A DNA stretch of 64,000 nt from assembly GCF_001938985.1 (NCBI RefSeq), contig NZ_MKIN01000017.1:92119-156118 (forward strand), given 5' to 3'. Below the pieces are notes generated by a model. That model was not told the origin of the DNA, did not search any database, and saw only the letters and a list, made by a program, of their open reading frames with translations. This document shows positions 60,297 to 64,000 of the stretch, piece after piece. The position numbers were made by a program, and so were the translations under genes. Source of the DNA: Gillisella taibaishanensis. Its GTDB lineage: Bacteria; Pseudomonadota; Alphaproteobacteria; Rhizobiales; Rhizobiaceae. Positions within the stretch are counted from its first letter, which is position 1; each line of letters begins with the position of its first letter.

Positions 60297-60747
60297 GTGG
60301 CTGGGTGTGCATGTCTCTGGTGACGGACTGATCGTAGTCGACGCCGAGGTTCCTGACGACGGCCCCATCGTCATCGTGGCGGACGAATCATGGAAGCTAG
60401 AAAAGGGTGATCGCCCCGAGGCCTTCCAGACGATCTACAGGCGCCTCTCGGACTATGTCCGGGACAAAGGCGTAGTGAAGGCAGTCATCAAGGAGAGCGC
60501 CGCGAACGCGCGCGGCATGGGCCTTGCGCATCTCCAGGCAGCGGAGCTACGTGGTGTCGCCATATGCGCTCTCGCCTGCGGTTGCCCGGTCGAGCAGGTT
60601 TCAAAGGCTCGCATCAGTAAAGGTTTCGGAAAACGCAAGGCCGACGACTATCTGAAGGACAACGACTTCTGGAAGGAAAACGTCGATGGTGTCGCCATGC
60701 GCAGCGGCAGCCGCGAGGCGGCTCTCCTGATACTGGCGACCCGCTGA
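60232..60747 (+). CDS. RNase H/RuvC-fold-like protein (DUF3010-like)
   Basis: A 171-residue protein (MRLPTQFDIRVPRRTRKTVT...). LGVHVSGDGLIVVDAEV looks like the first strands of an RNase H/RuvC fold, VVKAVIKESAA has E88 where the second acidic residue would lie, and EAALLILA resembles the last helix. The first catalytic Asp is replaced by H27, so it may bind rather than cut nucleic acid. The spacing resembles DUF3010 proteins. It ends one base before the kinase gene, so the pair is almost certainly one operon. Function unknown. Confidence 0.72.
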   Translation: MRLPTQFDIRVPRRTRKTVTDRWLGVHVSGDGLIVVDAEVPDDGPIVIVADESWKLEKGDRPEAFQTIYRRLSDYVRDKGVVKAVIKESAANARGMGLAHLQAAELRGVAICALACGCPVEQVSKARISKGFGKRKADDYLKDNDFWKENVDGVAMRSGSREAALLILATR

Positions 60748-60748
60748 C

Positions 60749-61780
60749 ATGAGCGAGTTTTCCTCCAATCTTAAGATCGGGCCCAAGCTCGGCAACGGTC
60801 ATTTCGGCGACGTTCACTTGGGAAGCGACGACATACACGAGCAACTCGCCATTAAGGTAATCCGCCCGAAGAACACCGACACTCCCGAGAAGTGGGAGGA
60901 GCGCAAGGGGAACCTCGTGAAGGAGGGCGCCAACCTGAAGAAGGCGACCCACGACAACGTCGTCCAGGTCTACTACGTCAACGGCTCGACGACCGAAGAC
61001 GCTATATACCTAGCAATGGAGCTGTGCGAGCGGGGTTCCCTTCAGAAGCCTTACGAGGCGGGGCCGATGCCCTCGACCGAGGTTCATCGTGTGGCAACGC
61101 ACATCTGCCATGGCCTCGGCTCCCTGCATGATCGCGAGATGCTCCACCGCGACCTCAAGCCGGGTAATATTCTTGTCACCAAGAACGGCACCGTGAAGCT
61201 CGGCGACTTCGGCCTCGTAACCGACGACATGTTGCTGGGTTACGCGGAACTCGGCTACTCGTACACCGATCACCTGGCACCGGAATCGCATGAGACGGGA
61301 CTCTCCAGCAAGAAAACCGACTTCTGGGCGCTCGGGATGACGCTCTACCGCCTTCTTCATGGAGACGAATGGTACAGGCAGAGTCCCCTTCCCCGTTTCA
61401 GCGTGGCGGACGGCGGCTACGCTGACAGGCTGACGTGGCTTCCCCATGTCTCCGGCAGATGGCGGCGCCTCATCCGGGCGATGCTCGCGGACGACAGCGC
61501 GACACGTCTGGCGACAAGCCGACGAGCATTGGATGCGCTTGCCGATATTGCAGGAGAAGCCGCGTGGGACTGCGCCCTCAACTGCGACGGCGTCCGCTGG
61601 ACCCGGGAGATCAAGGGCCGCAGGATAGAGGTTGATCTCGTAAGGCACGGCAAACTGTGTAGCTGGACGGCGGTCAGCCACCCCATTGGCAAAGGCGCGA
61701 AAAAGACTTTGGGAAGTTCTGGCGGCCCCGTTGCCAAGAGCCTGGCCGACAGCCAACTCAGGAAGTATTTCGGAGGCTAG
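60749..61780 (+). CDS. Ser/Thr protein kinase (Hanks type)
   Basis: A 343-residue soluble kinase with every catalytic element: glycine loop G15xG17xxG20, K36 in AIKVI, E59, HRD (H133-R134-D135), N140, DFG (D153), APE (A177-E179) and D191. It should phosphorylate Ser/Thr. There is no transmembrane helix or extracellular sensor. About 75 C-terminal residues after the kinase fold (from GEAAWDCALNCDG) form a small extra domain. It follows the RNase H-like gene by one base, so that protein is the obvious partner or substrate; this is inference. Confidence 0.88.
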   Translation: MSEFSSNLKIGPKLGNGHFGDVHLGSDDIHEQLAIKVIRPKNTDTPEKWEERKGNLVKEGANLKKATHDNVVQVYYVNGSTTEDAIYLAMELCERGSLQKPYEAGPMPSTEVHRVATHICHGLGSLHDREMLHRDLKPGNILVTKNGTVKLGDFGLVTDDMLLGYAELGYSYTDHLAPESHETGLSSKKTDFWALGMTLYRLLHGDEWYRQSPLPRFSVADGGYADRLTWLPHVSGRWRRLIRAMLADDSATRLATSRRALDALADIAGEAAWDCALNCDGVRWTREIKGRRIEVDLVRHGKLCSWTAVSHPIGKGAKKTLGSSGGPVAKSLADSQLRKYFGG

Positions 61781-61985
61781 CGCGGCTAGATGAGCGCTTT
61801 AGATACCTGCCCGAGGCGACGATTTCGTCCCTTGTCACTGGACGTGCCTTGAAGACCGCAGCCGCAATTTCTCTCCTGTCGCCGCTGCAGTTGTTGCAGA
61901 ATCTGTCAGCCGAGAAGTCTGGACCGTCGCGCTCGTGCGAGCCGCCGCAGTGTTTGCAGGTCTTAAAGAGAATCGCGGTCGCCAT
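61758..61985 (-). CDS. Small zinc-ribbon protein under a candidate SOS promoter
   Basis: A 75-residue protein with two CxxC knuckles (CKHCGGSHERD and CNNCSGD), a likely zinc ribbon, then a basic tail. GGGAGG lies 7 bases before the ATG. Its promoter holds a perfect GTTC-N7-GTTC SOS box. It is convergent with the kinase gene and overlaps its last 23 bases. It lies next to the dnaE2 remnant, another SOS-type gene. Function unknown. Confidence 0.75.
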   Translation of the reverse strand: MATAILFKTCKHCGGSHERDGPDFSADRFCNNCSGDRREIAAAVFKARPVTRDEIVASGRYLKRSSSRASLRNTS

Positions 61986-62479
61986 GGGTGCCTCCCGGTT
62001 ACATTGTCGAACATAAAGCGAACAGGTAAACAGTCAATCAAGATCGCCGTTGCATCTCACGCTTCGTTCTTGACGGCGGCAACGAGGTCATCGATGACGG
62101 CCGTGGCAGGCGTGAAACACATCTTTACTGATGTCACACGGGAACTGATCGGCACCGCCGAAGTGATCCAGGACCGATGATCCGTGTACTTTCACCGCAC
62201 CGCAAGGCTCCGCGCGCTAATTCGGTCGGTGTGCAACCCGCCATCATTATCAGGAATGGCCTAACATCAGGTTGCAACGCACCTTACAGTGCGCTCTTTG
62301 CCTGTCGTCGCGGGAGGAGCATTCGCCGTCTATGGATCATAGATAAAGAAGGCAGTGCAGACCAGGAACCGATCAAAGCTAAGTCCGTGCCGATGCCGTT
62401 GATGAGAAATTCCCATGAGTGAAGCTTTAAATGATTCCGGCTCCGCTCTGCGTGCGCCGGGAGCAGAGAAGGCTGCCGA
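61986..62479. other. Region between the zinc-ribbon gene and the dnaE2 remnant
   Basis: Apart from the SOS promoter at its left end, I see no supported gene. Frames at 61935-62180 and 62177-62422 on the plus strand have no ribosome binding site or family resemblance. Confidence 0.5.
62009..62037 (-). promoter_or_regulatory. Promoter with an alphaproteobacterial LexA (SOS) box
   Basis: On the minus strand TTGACT (62037-62032) is followed by GTTC-GCTTTAT-GTTC (62023-62009). GTTC-N7-GTTC is the established LexA-binding consensus in Rhizobiales and other alphaproteobacteria. The box lies between the -35 and the start, 24 bases before the ATG of the zinc-ribbon gene, an ideal repression position. 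Confidence 0.75.
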
Positions 62480-63921
62480 TCACTGGAAATTTCGCGACTT
62501 CACCTTCAGCGTATCGATATGCAAATCCCTGACGTAAATTTCCCTCGCTTCGGGGATAGACTTCGGGCGATCCCGCGCATCACCACCTCCGGGTGAGCCA
62601 TGAGCGAACTCGTCGCCACGGCCACTTGGGTTCTTGAACTCGGTATCGCGGTCCGCCAGCGCCGACAGGTCTCCAGACAAGTCCTCTAGCTGTCGAGCAA
62701 TGAGATGAACTACGTCGCCCTCACGCTGGATCTTGCCTTGAATCGCCATCATGCTTGCTCCGAGGACGACCCGTCGCCTCTTCTCGAACAGCGACGGCCA
62801 GACGACGATGTTGGCAATGCCGGTCTCGTCCTCTAAGGTAATGAACATCACGCCCTTCGCACTACCCGGCTTCTGCCGGACGAGCACAAGTCCGGCGACG
62901 CACAGCCAGCTCTTGTCGCGGGCATTCATGGCATCGGCGCAGGTCACGATCCGCCGGGCTGTCAGATCTCGACGCAGAAACGATATCGGGTGCGCTCGAA
63001 GCGTCAGGCCGACGTGCGCGTAATCCTCGACGACGTTGTGGCCTTCGGTCATCTGCCGGAGGACGACTTCGGGCTCCTGCTGCTCGGCAACCGCCCTCTC
63101 CTCCCGCGCCGCTGCGGCAACGAACAGCGGAAGCGGCTCGTCGCGAAGGGCCTTGATCGCCCACAGCGCGTCCCTCCGTTCGAGACCGAACGCTGGTCTG
63201 AAGGCATCAGCTTCCGCTAGTTGGACGAGGGCTTCCGATGGAACCTCCGATCGCCGCCAGACATCGTCCACGGACTCGAACGGCCGCTCGATGCGCGCAA
63301 CGACGATCCTGGCAACATCGGCAGCCGCCAGTCCCGCAACCTGTCGCATGCCGAGGCGGATCGCGTGGCGGTCGGTACCGGGGATCTCTTCCAGTGTGCA
63401 GTCCCATCTCGAATGCGCAACGGAGATCGGGCGAACCTCGACACCGTGCTTCTGAGCATCGCCGATGATCTGCGCCGGGGCATAGAACCCCATCGGCAAC
63501 GAGTTCATCAGCGCAGCGGCGAAGGCTTCAGGGTAATGACATTTGATGAAGCAGGAGGCATAGGCGATCAGCGCGAACGACGCTGCATGGCTTTCAGGGA
63601 AACCGTAGCTGCCGAAGCCTTCCAGTTGCTTGAATGTCTTCTCGGCGAACTCCCTGCTGTAGCCTTTGTTGACCATTCCATCGATCAGCTTGGTCTGGAA
63701 TCTGGACACGCCGCCTGTGAACTTGAAGGTAGCCATGGACTTGCGTAGCTGATCAGCCTCGCCTGCGGTGAAGCCTGCACAGACCATCGCGACCTTCACC
63801 GCTGACTCCTGGAAGAGCGGCACACCGAGGGTCTTGCCGAGCACCTCTCAAAGTTCCTCTGTCGGATATTCGACAGGCTCCTTCCCTTCGCGGCGGCGCA
63901 AGTACGGATGGACCATATCGC
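62480..63921 (-). pseudogene. dnaE2: Error-prone DNA polymerase DnaE2, C-terminal remnant
   Basis: About 480 codons of the C-terminal part of DnaE2, the polymerase of the SOS-inducible ImuA-ImuB-DnaE2 mutasome. [18 protein letters not shown] continues in frame into VLGKTLGVPLFQE, SYGFPESHAASFALIAY and the C-terminal OB-fold (GVMFITLEDETGIANIVVWP). A TGA at 63848-63850 replaces the expected arginine codon (probably CGA to TGA), and the sequence is cut at 63921/63922 by an IS21-like end. The N-terminal two thirds are not in this window next to it. Confidence 0.9.
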
Positions 63922-64000
63922 TGTGTTTCGGCGTGCAAAATTGACCCCATTAGCGGGGTGATCGGCGTCCAATTTTGACCCCCTTCGGATTTATCTGACC
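63922..64000. mobile_element. End of an IS21-family-like element (partial)
   Basis: The DnaE2 frame stops abruptly at TGTGTTTCGGCG. Two related blocks follow, CGGCGTGCAAAATTGACCCC and TCGGCGTCCAATTTTGACCC, about 35 bases apart. Multiple short terminal repeats of this kind are typical of IS21-family ends. No transposase is inside the window, so the family call rests on the terminal pattern only. Confidence 0.6.

Overview
The window looks like a chromosomal segment from the Rhizobiaceae (Rhizobium / Allorhizobium / Agrobacterium group, Alphaproteobacteria). This is inferred from gene content: a cysteine desulfurase-sufB-C-D-S-T-A cluster, a folP-folB-folK operon, a CckA hybrid kinase, a giant coiled-coil protein resembling the Agrobacterium Growth Pole Ring protein, and a DksA that keeps one cysteine. 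GC content is high, and rhizobial-type promoter and CtrA-like motifs are present. No rRNA, tRNA or CRISPR was found.

Layout. 1-4.7 kb: TfoX-like protein, AlkB-type dioxygenase, NUDIX hydrolase, DEAD-box helicase, LysE exporter, alpha/beta hydrolase. 5.0-12.9 kb: a complete SUF iron-sulfur assembly operon with two unusual passengers (a 116-aa protein and a VOC protein), a candidate operator and a strong terminator. 12.9-13.6 kb: three tiny membrane-protein ORFs on the minus strand; two share one promoter architecture. 13.8-18.2 kb: coaD, two cyclophilins, queA, tgt and a small hypothetical gene. 18.4-20.6 kb: decayed genes, namely a frameshifted metallophosphoesterase, a hydrolase broken by a 19-bp tandem duplication, and a doubtful hypothetical gene. 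20.6-26.3 kb: a PaoABC-like molybdenum aldehyde oxidoreductase operon with an XdhC maturation protein and a divergent TetR regulator; a perfect 22-bp palindrome lies between them. 26.3-33.2 kb: a lipoprotein, cckA, a fliO-like gene and dksA. 33.4-41.4 kb: SixA-like phosphatase, the YcjX/YcjF pair, a secreted protein, the folate operon, a DUF922 protein, a candidate structured sRNA, a ferredoxin and an Hpt protein. 41.9-48.7 kb: the 2271-aa GPR-like protein with eleven exact-length 44-residue repeats. 48.8-56.8 kb: a frameshifted agmatinase-like gene, pyrG, secG, tpiA, a secreted hydrolase and parE.

From 56.8 kb to the end the character changes to an accessory island. It holds a possible HEPN-family protein with a small downstream ORF and a 306-aa orphan gene lying between two diverged ~130-bp direct repeats. 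Next comes a tightly coupled pair: an RNase H/RuvC-like protein followed by an intact Ser/Thr protein kinase. A small zinc-ribbon gene follows whose promoter contains an exact alphaproteobacterial SOS box. The window ends in a dnaE2 remnant broken by a stop codon and by the end of an IS21-like element. The kinase pair and its neighbours are the best candidate for an undescribed, possibly defensive, system; that function is inference.

How the genes work together. The SUF operon supplies Fe-S clusters that could serve the aldehyde oxidoreductase and the ferredoxin. CckA heads the CtrA phosphorelay, and CtrA-like sites lie upstream of the growth-pole gene and of a secreted-protein gene. Start codons were moved from the longest reading frame wherever a ribosome binding site or family length supported it.
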